A stretch of 64,000 nt of DNA from JBELHJ01 sp042091495 (GTDB lineage Bacteria; Bacteroidota; Bacteroidia; Flavobacteriales; Flavobacteriaceae). The translations under genes and the position numbers were made by a program. Positions 52,865 through 60,496 of this stretch are shown one piece after another; within the stretch, counting starts at the first letter, position 1, and each line of letters opens with the position of its first letter. The stretch covers positions 25,589 to 89,588 of the forward strand of contig JBELHJ010000002.1 in the NCBI GenBank assembly GCA_042091495.1. Reading direction: 5' to 3'. Below the pieces are notes generated by a model that saw only the letters and a list, made by a program, of their open reading frames with translations, had not been told where the DNA came from and searched no databases.

Positions 52865-53968
52865 TTAAGAAAACATGTCTTTTACTTTTTCAAAAAAAGA
52901 TTTATCACCAATTTCTGGCTTAGGTTCAAAGTGCTCATCTTCTCTCATTGACTCAAAAAAAGCTTTTTGTTTTTTATTTAAAGTCTTGGGAGTCCATACG
53001 TTAACATGGACTAATAAATCACCAGCCCCATAACCATTTATACTAGGTATCCCTTTAGATTTCAACCTTAAAATTTTACCAGATTGAACACCTGCTTCAA
53101 TTTTAATTCGCACTTTACCAGTCACTGTATCTATCTCTTTAGATGCACCTAAAACAGCATCTGGTAAACTTACATACAAATCATAATGAAGGTTGTCTCC
53201 TTCACGTTTAAGTGTATCATGCTCTTTTTCTTGAATGGCAACAAGAAGGTCACCAGATATTCCATTCCCAGGAGCATCATTCCCTTTTCCACTTACTTTA
53301 AGCTGCATCCCTTCAACAACGCCTGCAGGAATTTTTACCACTACGGTTTCTTCTTCAACTTTTAAACCTTGAGCATCAGTACCATCAGGTCTTTTATCTA
53401 AAATCTGACCAGAACCGTTACATACATGACATGGCGCAGAAGTTTGCATTCTACCTAATATCGTATTGGCGATCTTGGTAACTTGACCAGAGCCATTACA
53501 TGTAGTACATATCTTGTAAGATACTCCTGGAGCTTGGACTTTTCGTTTTACCTTGATTTTTTTCTCAACACCTTTGGCTACTTCCTCAAGAGTTAGAGAT
53601 ACTCTTATTCTAAGATTACTCCCTTTTACTCTTCGCTGACCTCCACCGAAACCAGAAAAGCCACCACCAAAAGCGCTTCCAAAAATATCTCCAAACTGGC
53701 TAAATATGTCATCCATATTCATGCCGCCGCCTCCAAAGCCTCCGCCTTCGAAAGCCTGGTGTCCAAACTGATCATATTTAGCTTTTTTTTCAGGATCACT
53801 AAGGACTTCATATGCCTCAGCAGCTTTTTTAAACATCTCTTCAGCTTCTGTATCTCCTGGGTTTTTATCTGGATGATATTTAACAGCCATTTTGCGATAT
53901 GCTTTCTTAATCTCTGCTGCTGAAGCGCCTTTCTGCACTCCTAATACTTCGTAAAAGTCTTGTTTCAT
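52865..53968 (-). CDS. dnaJ: Molecular chaperone DnaJ with one zinc centre
   Basis: A 367-residue Hsp40 that stimulates DnaK. Residues 1-70 are a J domain with HPD at 32-34, then a G/F-rich linker (about 75-110). In the zinc domain only two of the four canonical CxxCxGxG motifs remain (CTTCNGSG from Cys154 and CHVCNGSG from Cys180); motifs 1 and 4 are missing, so zinc centre I is lost and centre II kept. The C-terminal peptide-binding domains are complete. This is a feature I recall from several flavobacterial DnaJ proteins. The gene follows grpE by 2 bases, so they form an operon; dnaK is elsewhere. Confidence 0.95.
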   Translation of the reverse strand: MKQDFYEVLGVQKGASAAEIKKAYRKMAVKYHPDKNPGDTEAEEMFKKAAEAYEVLSDPEKKAKYDQFGHQAFEGGGFGGGGMNMDDIFSQFGDIFGSAFGGGFSGFGGGQRRVKGSNLRIRVSLTLEEVAKGVEKKIKVKRKVQAPGVSYKICTTCNGSGQVTKIANTILGRMQTSAPCHVCNGSGQILDKRPDGTDAQGLKVEEETVVVKIPAGVVEGMQLKVSGKGNDAPGNGISGDLLVAIQEKEHDTLKREGDNLHYDLYVSLPDAVLGASKEIDTVTGKVRIKIEAGVQSGKILRLKSKGIPSINGYGAGDLLVHVNVWTPKTLNKKQKAFFESMREDEHFEPKPEIGDKSFFEKVKDMFS

Positions 53969-53970
53969 AA

Positions 53971-54540
53971 TTACTGTCCTATTACTACCTTAGGAAAACG
54001 AATAACTTTATCTCCAAGTTTATAACCTTTTTCAATAACGTCAATAATTTTTCCTTTTAAATCTTCGTTTGGAGCAGGAATTTGAGTTATAGCTTCATGA
54101 TCATCTGCATTAAATACATCACCTGGCTTAACATCAATTAATTCAAGTCCCTTATTTTTTAAAGTATCCTTAAGTTTATTGCTAATTAATTCTACACCTT
54201 TCAAAAGCTCTTTCTCTTTTGATTTAGAAATTTCTTGATAAGCACGATCAAAATCATCCAAAACAGGTAACAAAGCAACCATTACATCTTGACTGGCAGT
54301 TTTGAATAAATCTAAACGCTCTTTAGAAGTTCTTTTTTTATAATTTTCAAATTCAGCAAAAAGCCTTAAAAATTTATCTTTTTCGTTTTGAAGTGCCTCA
54401 TTTAACTGCTCCTCCAAAGATTGCTCCTCTACTTTTTCATCAGCATTAGACTTAGAGTCTGCAGTTTCATTTTCTAATTTATTTTCAACAGCTTCAGCTT
54501 CAGTGTTTTCAATATCCTTAACGGTTTCTTTTTCGCTCAT
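53971..54540 (-). CDS. grpE: Nucleotide exchange factor GrpE
   Basis: A 189-residue co-chaperone. The acidic N-terminus (about 1-50, from MSEKETVKDIENTEAEAVENK) leads into a long dimerising coiled coil (LNEALQNEKDKFLRLFAEFENYKKRTSKERLDLF) and a beta-domain with DVKPGDVFNADDHEAITQIP and KGYKLGDKVIRFPKVVIG, the GrpE end signature. It releases ADP from DnaK. The ATG at 54540 is preferred over a longer frame upstream because the frame before it carries the promoter. Confidence 0.95.
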   Translation of the reverse strand: MSEKETVKDIENTEAEAVENKLENETADSKSNADEKVEEQSLEEQLNEALQNEKDKFLRLFAEFENYKKRTSKERLDLFKTASQDVMVALLPVLDDFDRAYQEISKSKEKELLKGVELISNKLKDTLKNKGLELIDVKPGDVFNADDHEAITQIPAPNEDLKGKIIDVIEKGYKLGDKVIRFPKVVIGQ

Positions 54541-54563
54541 TTTATAAACTATTTTTAAAAACT

Positions 54564-54599
54564 TTGGCAAAAGTACTGCCAATTATTTAAAATTGTCAA
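54564..54599 (-). promoter_or_regulatory. Promoter region of grpE-dnaJ with overlapping signals
   Basis: On the minus strand TTG (54597-54599) and the perfect -7 box TACTTTTG (54568-54575) are 21 bases apart. Overlapping this is TTGGCA-N7-TGCCAA (54564-54582), a perfect 6-base inverted repeat whose GG-N10-GC also fits the sigma-54 -24/-12 pattern. The start codon is 24 bases below the inverted repeat. Confidence 0.6.
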
Positions 54600-54615
54600 A
54601 ATGTCACTTAATAAT

Positions 54616-55530
54616 TTAGGCTTTATTTTTAATGAGATGAGTTAAGGTCGGCTTTAGATGAACATAATTAAATTGAAATTTTTTATCAATAAGACGTTTA
54701 GAAATGACATCTTGACTATTAAATAATAAATCGTGCATCTCTCCTAAAATCACCTTTAATAACCATTTAGGAGTAGCAGGTAAAATAACCTTGCTTCCTA
54801 AAACTTCAGATAATATTTTTATAAAAATCTTTTGTTTAACAGGATTTGGAGCAACACCATTAACCACTCCAAAAATTTCATTATCAATAACAAAATCGAA
54901 AACTCTAACCAAGTCATTAATGTGAATCCATGATTGCATTTGATTTCCATTTCCAAGAACACTTCCTAAATTATATTTGACTGGTGTTATCAATTTTGCA
55001 AGAACCCCTCCATTAGCAGAAAGCACTAACCCAATTCTAATTAGACTAACTTTTACACCTAACGCATCAAATTTACTAGCTGAGTTTTCCCATTCAGTGA
55101 CAACATTAGCCAGAAAATCCTTTCCAGTTTCCTTATTATCCTCTGAATATTTTTTGTTTAAAGAATTAGGATAAACCCCAATTGCACTAGCTGAAACAAT
55201 GTGTTTTACTTGGTGTATTGATGGTTGTATTGCATTGTAAAGTGTATTCAATGAATCTACCCTACTGTCTAAAATTACAGTTTTATAATTTTGAGTCCAT
55301 CGATTTGAGACGGAAGCCCCTGCTAGATTTATGATTATATCAACCTCTAATAAAGCTTTGTTATCTATAAAACCCTTTTTGGGATTCCAATAAAAACCTT
55401 GACATCCTTCAATACTGTTAAGTTTTTGTTTTGAAGTTGTTAAATAATTTATTTGATGTTTTTTCTCTAAAAAAAAATCTACTAATGCGTTTCCAACTAA
55501 CCCTGTTGCTCCTGTGATTAAAAGTTTCAT
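54616..55530 (-). CDS. TIGR01777-family NAD(P)-dependent epimerase/sugar-modifying SDR protein
   Basis: A 304-residue short-chain dehydrogenase-like protein. The start MKLLITGATGLVGNALVDFF has the GxxGxxG loop, DIIINLAGASVSNRW follows, and a C-terminal DUF1731-like region (LPATPKWLLKVILGEMHDLLFNSQDVISKRLIDKKF) closes it. The natural substrate of the family is unknown. It shares one base with the stop of the mnmD gene, so the two are co-translated. An operon with mnmD and the DUF4920 gene is likely. Confidence 0.88.
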   Translation of the reverse strand: MKLLITGATGLVGNALVDFFLEKKHQINYLTTSKQKLNSIEGCQGFYWNPKKGFIDNKALLEVDIIINLAGASVSNRWTQNYKTVILDSRVDSLNTLYNAIQPSIHQVKHIVSASAIGVYPNSLNKKYSEDNKETGKDFLANVVTEWENSASKFDALGVKVSLIRIGLVLSANGGVLAKLITPVKYNLGSVLGNGNQMQSWIHINDLVRVFDFVIDNEIFGVVNGVAPNPVKQKIFIKILSEVLGSKVILPATPKWLLKVILGEMHDLLFNSQDVISKRLIDKKFQFNYVHLKPTLTHLIKNKA

Positions 55531-56207
55531 TATATTTTTTTTGTGGCTCTTAACATTTCTCTTTTTCCTGGAGGTCCTGGTAGACGCTCTGTATTAAATC
55601 CTACAGCCTGCATGGTTCGTCGTACACTACCTTTGGCACAATAAGTTACCAATATCCCATTATTTTTTAATGAATTAAACATTTTTTGAAATAACTTTTC
55701 AGTCCATAGTTCTGGTTGAACTCTCGGACCAAAAGCGTCATAGAAAATCAAATCATAGGTGTTAGCAGCTTCCAATTGATCAAATTTTTTTAGTTGTTTA
55801 TTTAAAAAAAAATGAGGAGCTATTTCAAAAAATTCATTCCATGAAACTGTATGCATCTTTTTAAAAAAATCGACATAATTTGATGGAAACTTGGACTCAT
55901 AATCTAGAGCCTCTAATTCTAATTCCTGAACAGGGTAAGCTTCATAAGCAGTGTAATTAATTTTTAAAGACTGTTTTATAGATTCTGTAAAAGTTAGCAT
56001 GGCGTTCAAAGCTGTTCCAAAACCAATCTCTAAAACCTCAATAGTGTTTCCTTGAAATGTATTAACTCTATGCAGAAAACCTTTGTTAATATAGACATGA
56101 TTGGCTTCTTGAAATGCACCATGCTTTGAATGGTATTGTTCATTCCATGATTCTAAATGAATCGTTTTAGAGCCATCAGCTGTAGTTATAATTTTTCGTT
56201 CTATCAT
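55530..56207 (-). CDS. mnmD: tRNA (mnm5s2U34) methyltransferase, stand-alone MnmD
   Basis: A 225-residue methyltransferase of the type fused to MnmC in E. coli but here encoded alone. It has the SAM-binding EIGFGTALNA, FYDAFGPRVQPELW and TYCAKGSVRRTMQAVGF, then LPGPPGKREMLRA. MnmD methylates the aminomethyl group at U34 of tRNAs. The FAD-dependent oxidoreductase half of MnmC is not in the window. It follows the DUF4920 gene by one base. Confidence 0.9.
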   Translation of the reverse strand: MIERKIITTADGSKTIHLESWNEQYHSKHGAFQEANHVYINKGFLHRVNTFQGNTIEVLEIGFGTALNAMLTFTESIKQSLKINYTAYEAYPVQELELEALDYESKFPSNYVDFFKKMHTVSWNEFFEIAPHFFLNKQLKKFDQLEAANTYDLIFYDAFGPRVQPELWTEKLFQKMFNSLKNNGILVTYCAKGSVRRTMQAVGFNTERLPGPPGKREMLRATKKI

Positions 56208-56208
56208 T

Positions 56209-56664
56209 CTAATTCAAAACAGCAACTCCGCTAGCTGTAAAAATTTTGGTACATTTAGGAGAATTAATTTTCATAATCTCTTCCTTGCTTTTACCTGCAT
56301 CTTCAGCATAATGCCTTAAAGTTTCTATAGATTGCTCCTCAACACCTGCAATACCTTCAATTATAAAAGTATCACCAGAGGAGTCTTTAGGCACAAAAAA
56401 ACCATAGTCTTTAAATTTTACTCTTACCAGTTCTCCATCATCAAGCTTAAATGTTAACCAACATCCTTTAACCTGACATACTTCGTTAACAACAACTTTT
56501 GCAACAACAGCTTCAGTATCTTCAGGTTTTAATTTATCATATATAGAAGTCAATGATGAAACACTCAGAGGTCTGTCATTAGAAATTGGTGCTCCAAAAT
56601 TTGATTTTTGCGCAAAAATACACTGAAAAACTCCAATAATTAATAGAAATTTAAATACTTTCAT
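56209..56664 (-). CDS. DUF4920 secreted protein
   Basis: A 151-residue exported protein with a signal peptide ending about FAQ19. The mature part has EVCQVKGCWLTFKLDDGELVRVKFKDYGFFVPKDSSGDTFIIEG, the diagnostic DUF4920 segment with two cysteines that may be a redox or metal site, and a second Cys near the end (SPKCTKIF). The function is unknown to me. It starts the three-gene minus-strand unit with mnmD and the SDR. Confidence 0.85.
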   Translation of the reverse strand: MKVFKFLLIIGVFQCIFAQKSNFGAPISNDRPLSVSSLTSIYDKLKPEDTEAVVAKVVVNEVCQVKGCWLTFKLDDGELVRVKFKDYGFFVPKDSSGDTFIIEGIAGVEEQSIETLRHYAEDAGKSKEEIMKINSPKCTKIFTASGVAVLN

Positions 56665-56741
56665 TTGGCTTATACTTTTTAAGATATTATTTATTAAGTC
56701 CGTTCAAAATTAATTAATTTCGTCTGATAAAATTACTTGTA

Positions 56742-57812
56742 ATGACAAATATAACAAGCACAAATATTAAAATAACTAAAACTGTAAAATCTAAAATAAA
56801 TGACCTTGATTTTAGCAGTTTATCCTTTGGACAGAATTTTACCGATCATATGTTTGTATGTAATTATGCAAATGGTTCGTGGTCAACACCAGAAATTATA
56901 CCTTATGCTCCAATGCAATTTGATCCATCATCAAGTGTCTTTCATTATGGCCAAGCTGTGTTTGAAGGTATGAAAGCCTATAAAGATGATGCTGATAAAA
57001 TTTGGTTATTTAGACCAGAAGATAATTTTGATAGAATTAATAAGTCAAGTGAGAGACTAGCTATGCCTAGTTTTCCTAAATCTTATTTTTTTGCAGGACT
57101 TGAGGCACTTTTAAAAATTGACAGTGAATGGATTAAAAAAGGTATAGGTAACTCGCTTTACGTGAGACCCTTTTTAATAGCTACAGACAATGCTATTTCT
57201 GCATCTCCCTCACAAACCTATAAGTTTATGATTATTTGTTCGCCGGCCCAATCTTACTACAGTGGTGAAGTTAGAGTTTTAATTTCTGAAGATTACAGTA
57301 GAGCTGCAGATGGAGGTATTGGATATGCTAAAGCTGCTGGAAACTATGCGGGGCAATTTTTCCCTACCAATTTAGCAAAGGAAAAAGGTTACCAACAAAT
57401 TATTTGGACCGATGCCAATAATCACGAGTACCTTGAGGAAGCTGGAACTATGAATATATTTTTCCGTATAAATGACAAACTTTTAACGGCTCCAACCAAT
57501 GATAGGATTCTAGATGGGATTACCCGAAAAAGTATTATTCAACTGGCTAAAGACAAAGGCATTGACTGTGAAGTTCGTCCTGTTAAGGTAAGTGAAATTA
57601 AAGACGCTTTTAATAATGGATCTCTTAAAGAAATTTTTGGAACTGGCACTGCAGCTGTGATTAATCCTATTCTAGGTTTTGGCCACCAAGGTCAAAATTA
57701 TGAATTACCAAAAATTAAGGAATCTTATGCAACAATGTTAAAAGATAAAATGTTACAAATTCAATATAATAAATCATCCGATCCTCATGGATGGAGACAT
57801 GAAGTTTTATAA
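56742..57812 (+). CDS. ilvE: Branched-chain amino acid aminotransferase
   Basis: A 356-residue fold type IV pyridoxal-phosphate enzyme that makes leucine, isoleucine and valine from their 2-oxoacids. SVFHYGQAVFEGMKAY, VRPFLIATD, GGIGYAKAAGNYAGQF (with the Schiff-base Lys), EEAGTMNIFF and ILDGITRKSII are all present; the GTAAVINPI segment marks the class II group. Length is typical of the class II form (about 350). It is followed by a bidirectional terminator and convergent to the MazG-like gene. Confidence 0.95.
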   Translation: MTNITSTNIKITKTVKSKINDLDFSSLSFGQNFTDHMFVCNYANGSWSTPEIIPYAPMQFDPSSSVFHYGQAVFEGMKAYKDDADKIWLFRPEDNFDRINKSSERLAMPSFPKSYFFAGLEALLKIDSEWIKKGIGNSLYVRPFLIATDNAISASPSQTYKFMIICSPAQSYYSGEVRVLISEDYSRAADGGIGYAKAAGNYAGQFFPTNLAKEKGYQQIIWTDANNHEYLEEAGTMNIFFRINDKLLTAPTNDRILDGITRKSIIQLAKDKGIDCEVRPVKVSEIKDAFNNGSLKEIFGTGTAAVINPILGFGHQGQNYELPKIKESYATMLKDKMLQIQYNKSSDPHGWRHEVL

Positions 57813-57813
57813 T

Positions 57814-57840
57814 AAAAAAGAGCCTTTTAGGCTCTTTTTT
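57814..57840. terminator. Bidirectional terminator between ilvE and the MazG-like gene
   Basis: AAAAAAGAGCC pairs with GGCTCTTTTTT across a 5-base loop. Symmetric A and T runs serve both converging genes. Confidence 0.9.
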
Positions 57841-58225
57841 ATTGATTTAATATTTTGTCAATATTGGGTTTAAAATAGTTAGGACCTTTAAGAACTTTAC
57901 CATCCTCTCTATAGATAGGCTGACCATCTTCTCCAAGTTTACTCATGTTACTTTTTTGAATCTCATCAAAAACAGCTTCAATTTTATGTTGTAATCCATG
58001 TTCTATTATGGTTCCACAAAGAATATATAGCATATCACCAAGTGCATCTGCAACTTCAATTAAATCATTGTTTTTTGCAGCCTCAAGGTATTCTTCATTT
58101 TCTTCTTTCATTAAATTAAACCTTAGTTCATTTTTGTTAATCCCTAAATCTGCTTTAGGAATTTCTCTGTAACCAATTTTAAAAGCGGTATGAAATGCTT
58201 TAACGGCATCTATGTTCTTTTTCAT
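57839..58225 (-). CDS. MazG-like nucleotide pyrophosphohydrolase (single domain)
   Basis: A 128-residue all-alpha NTP-PPase. The metal motif is EENEEYLEAAKNNDLIEVADALGDMLYILCG (about 41-71), as in phage- and bacterial-type MazG-like and dUTPase-like proteins. The last third (GEDGQPIYREDGKVLKGPNYFKPNI) is a conserved flavobacterial tail. The nucleotide substrate is not known. This is the second member of the superfamily in the window, after the two-domain MazG at 24516. Confidence 0.87.
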   Translation of the reverse strand: MKKNIDAVKAFHTAFKIGYREIPKADLGINKNELRFNLMKEENEEYLEAAKNNDLIEVADALGDMLYILCGTIIEHGLQHKIEAVFDEIQKSNMSKLGEDGQPIYREDGKVLKGPNYFKPNIDKILNQ

Positions 58226-58234
58226 AATATTCTG

Positions 58235-58264
58235 TTGCTGTAAATTTATTAACTTATATATTTG
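58235..58264 (+). promoter_or_regulatory. Promoter of the small membrane protein gene
   Basis: TTG (58235-58237) and the perfect -7 box TATATTTG (58257-58264) are exactly 19 bases apart, the classic Bacteroidota spacing. The ATG is 23 bases below the -7 box. Confidence 0.7.
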
Positions 58265-58287
58265 ACTAAATTATAATTTTTATTCAA

Positions 58288-58473
58288 ATGTTTTCCACTG
58301 GTCAATTAGTCTTTGGTGTTATTTTTTTTATAGTTTTTAGTGCAATAATCACTTACACCTATTTTAAAGATAAAAAACTTCATGTACGCTATTACAAAGG
58401 AAGTATCTGGATATTAATTGCTTTTATTGCTTTCATAAGTTTAATAGCACTTATTAAATTTATGTTTTCATAA
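58288..58473 (+). CDS. Small two-helix membrane protein
   Basis: A 61-residue protein with two hydrophobic helices (about 5-25 and 40-59) separated by a basic loop (YFKDKKLHVRYYKGS). It is not one I recognise by name, although similar short proteins occur in flavobacteria. A near-ideal promoter and a normal ATG support it as a real gene. It precedes the fluoride channel gene by 60 bases, which has its own -7 box. Confidence 0.7.
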   Translation: MFSTGQLVFGVIFFIVFSAIITYTYFKDKKLHVRYYKGSIWILIAFIAFISLIALIKFMFS

Positions 58474-58508
58474 ATTTAATAAGTAGGTTACACAGAACCA
58501 TAATTACT

Positions 58509-58516
58509 TAGATTTG
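58509..58516 (+). promoter_or_regulatory. -7 box upstream of the fluoride channel gene
   Basis: TAGATTTG matches TAnnTTTG perfectly and lies 17 bases before the ATG at 58534. No clear TTG is at the right distance. No recognisable fluoride riboswitch was seen in the short leader. Confidence 0.4.
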
Positions 58517-58533
58517 AAATCATTACATTTAAA

Positions 58534-58905
58534 ATGAAACATTTTTTTTGGATATTTATTGGGGGTGGTTTGGGTAGCGTCTGTAGATATATACTTGGGA
58601 AATTTCTAAATGATTCATCCAACGGGATCCCATATGGCACTTTTCTTGCTAATATTCTTGGAAGCTTATTAATTGGATTAATCCTTGGTTTATCTCTTAA
58701 AAATAATAATCTTGAAGAGCATCAAGTCCTTTTTCTAGCTACAGGCTTTTGTGGTGGATTTACAACCTTTTCAACATTTGCTTATGAAAATCATATCTTC
58801 TTGAAATCAGGAGATTTTGGTAGTTTTGCTGTTTATACTATAGCTAGTTTTATTGTTGGATTTTTAAGTGTATTTGGAGGAATGTATTTGGTGAAATTTT
58901 TTTAA
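58534..58905 (+). CDS. crcB: Fluoride ion channel CrcB/Fluc
   Basis: A 123-residue membrane protein with four helices. The family motifs are GGGLGSVCRYILG near the N-terminus, NILGSLLIGLILG, and GFCGGFTTFSTFAYE (with the TTFSTF fluoride path). Fluc channels form dual-topology dimers that export fluoride. It overlaps the end of the converging DUF1684 lipoprotein gene by 4 bases. Confidence 0.93.
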   Translation: MKHFFWIFIGGGLGSVCRYILGKFLNDSSNGIPYGTFLANILGSLLIGLILGLSLKNNNLEEHQVLFLATGFCGGFTTFSTFAYENHIFLKSGDFGSFAVYTIASFIVGFLSVFGGMYLVKFF

Positions 58906-59525
58906 TTCTCTTTTAAATACATAACTCCAGCTTCAACTTTTACGTGTATAAAATTAGTGCTTGGAACTATTGGACATGAATACTTTGGATTATATGCGCA
59001 GTATGGATTATAAGCTTTGTTAAAATCTATTATCAAACTATCATTATCAGGTATGATTAAATCTAGATACCTTCCTCCAGCATAAGTATTTTCTCCATTT
59101 GTTAAATCTAGGAAAGGCAGAAACAAAGTGTTATCCAACTTATTTAAAAAAGCACTTTCTGTTTGATATATGTTAAGTGTAATTGTTTCTCCTTTAATTT
59201 TCATTTTGGCTAAACCATAAACACGTTGTTTTGCAATGCGCTCTGTGGAAGTTGGTATATCTTTAAAATTTTCATCTTTTTGTTTTTCAAGATAGGCCTT
59301 AACCATAAAACTACTGTCCAATTTAAAAAAGGGCAATGCCTTAAAGCTTTTTAATTGTTTTTTAGTTAATGGAGATTTAGAAGCATCTTGAAAAAAAGCA
59401 TTTTGTTTTTGCTGATGTACTGTAAAACCAGAAATAGGCTCTTTTCCTTTCTTACAAGAAAAATGGATTGAACAAGAAAAAAAAATAATAAAACAATGTA
59501 TTTTATAAAATTGGTAGAATCGCAT
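58902..59525 (-). CDS. DUF1684 lipoprotein
   Basis: A 207-residue protein with a lipoprotein-like signal peptide (Cys24 in IHFSC, then KKGKE). The C-terminal half carries YLDLIIPDNDSLIIDFNKAYNPYCAYNPKYSCPIVPSTNFIHVKVEAG, the conserved DUF1684 block with several Tyr and Cys that could bind a ligand. The function is unknown to me. The start at 59525 overlaps the end of the Lrp gene by 23 bases; a longer start would overlap further. The overlap suggests one transcript with lrp. Confidence 0.85.
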   Translation of the reverse strand: MRFYQFYKIHCFIIFFSCSIHFSCKKGKEPISGFTVHQQKQNAFFQDASKSPLTKKQLKSFKALPFFKLDSSFMVKAYLEKQKDENFKDIPTSTERIAKQRVYGLAKMKIKGETITLNIYQTESAFLNKLDNTLFLPFLDLTNGENTYAGGRYLDLIIPDNDSLIIDFNKAYNPYCAYNPKYSCPIVPSTNFIHVKVEAGVMYLKEN

Positions 59526-59946
59526 TGTTGTCAATGATTTTAGATAATACAATTTGAGTCTTTGTTTCACCATATAAAATTAAGTCATCAATGAAAGATT
59601 CCATATGAGTTTGATTTTTAAAAACCACTTCCATTACTATATTATCATTCCCAGTTATTCTGTAACAATTAATAACCTCTTTGTATGATTTGACCTTTTT
59701 TATAAATGGTACTAATTTGCCAACAAAAGCTTTCATAGTAATTATGGCCTTTAATTGGAAACCGGTCTCTTGGTATGATACAACAGTTTGATATTTATCA
59801 ATAATACCAGTGTCTTCCATTTTTTTTATGCGTTCACCAACAGCAGGAGAACTAATACCTACTTGTCTACCAATTTCAGCATTGGACATTCTGGCGTTCT
59901 GTTGTAGAATTTTAAGAATAGATACATTGATGGCATCAATCTTCAT
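59503..59946 (-). CDS. Lrp/AsnC-family transcriptional regulator
   Basis: A 147-residue regulator. The N-terminal helix-turn-helix (INVSILKILQQNARMSNAEIGRQVGISSPAVGERIKKMEDTGII) is followed by a RAM/ActR domain (about 65-140, with ITMKAFVGKLVP, YRITGNDNIVMEVVF). Such proteins sense amino acids and act as octamers on DNA. It is divergent from the unknown gene at 60050, and an inverted repeat (CAAAAT-N4-ATTTTG) lies between them. It may control itself, the DUF1684 gene or the unknown gene. Confidence 0.92.
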   Translation of the reverse strand: MKIDAINVSILKILQQNARMSNAEIGRQVGISSPAVGERIKKMEDTGIIDKYQTVVSYQETGFQLKAIITMKAFVGKLVPFIKKVKSYKEVINCYRITGNDNIVMEVVFKNQTHMESFIDDLILYGETKTQIVLSKIIDNNAILPIL

Positions 59947-59984
59947 TTTTAAATAAATTTAATTAAATAACATAAATATTAAAG

Positions 59985-60000
59985 CAAAATATGAATTTTG
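59985..60000. promoter_or_regulatory. Inverted repeat between lrp and the unknown gene (possible operator)
   Basis: CAAAAT-N4-ATTTTG is a perfect 6-base inverted repeat in an AT-rich stretch, midway between the two divergent start codons. Lrp proteins bind AT-rich palindromes, so it is a candidate autoregulatory site. Low complexity limits confidence. Confidence 0.35.
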
Positions 60001-60037
60001 ATTTAAATCATAAAGTTAATTAGTAATTACCTACCTT

Positions 60038-60045
60038 TATTTTTG
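60038..60045 (+). promoter_or_regulatory. -7 box of the unknown gene at 60050
   Basis: TATTTTTG is a perfect -7 match only 4 bases before the ATG, so transcription would start at about the codon and yield a leaderless mRNA. No clear TTG is at the right distance. Confidence 0.4.
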
Positions 60046-60049
60046 TTGT

Positions 60050-60439
60050 ATGATAGTATCTGTAAAGCACAAGTCTAACTCTTTATATCCACTAGCATTA
60101 GAAATAAGAAAACTTTCTGCGCACGTTTCTTTTTATATAAGAGAAGATCTAAGCACTTTAGATTTAAACGGTAAAGAAAATGACTTTATCTATTTTAGTG
60201 GTGATATTGTGCAAAATTCAGATTCATTAATTCCAGAAATTATTCAAGCTGAAACCGTTCATTCAACAGATGAAAAATTAAAACATGCTGAAGCAGTGAA
60301 AAAATTCAGTTCTAAGTTGTATTCAAACTGTAAGCAGCTTGAAAATAGTAACTCTAGAGGCATAGAATTCATCAAACTCCTCAGATCTGAACTAAAAAAA
60401 TTTCACAAAAACATTAATAACTGGTCTCTAACACTATAA
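60050..60439 (+). CDS. Unknown protein, Lrp-linked
   Basis: A 129-residue cytosolic protein, MIVSVKHKSNSLYPLALEIRKLSAHVSFYIRED at the start and a helical, lysine-rich second half. It has no signal peptide, membrane helix or motif that I recognise. It is divergent from an Lrp-family regulator and 57 bases upstream of purU, which suggests a link with amino acid or one-carbon metabolism, but nothing in the sequence proves this. The perfect -7 box supports that it is transcribed. Confidence 0.65.
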   Translation: MIVSVKHKSNSLYPLALEIRKLSAHVSFYIREDLSTLDLNGKENDFIYFSGDIVQNSDSLIPEIIQAETVHSTDEKLKHAEAVKKFSSKLYSNCKQLENSNSRGIEFIKLLRSELKKFHKNINNWSLTL

Positions 60440-60496
60440 ACAGAGTTTTTTTATTTTATATGCAGGTTGTAATGGCTTTTTATTTATTTTAAAGCC

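Noticed and set aside
56689..56723. A third ECF-type site upstream of ilvE (CGTC at 56724)
   Set aside because: The -35 position 16 bases upstream reads GTT instead of AAC, so the pattern does not hold.
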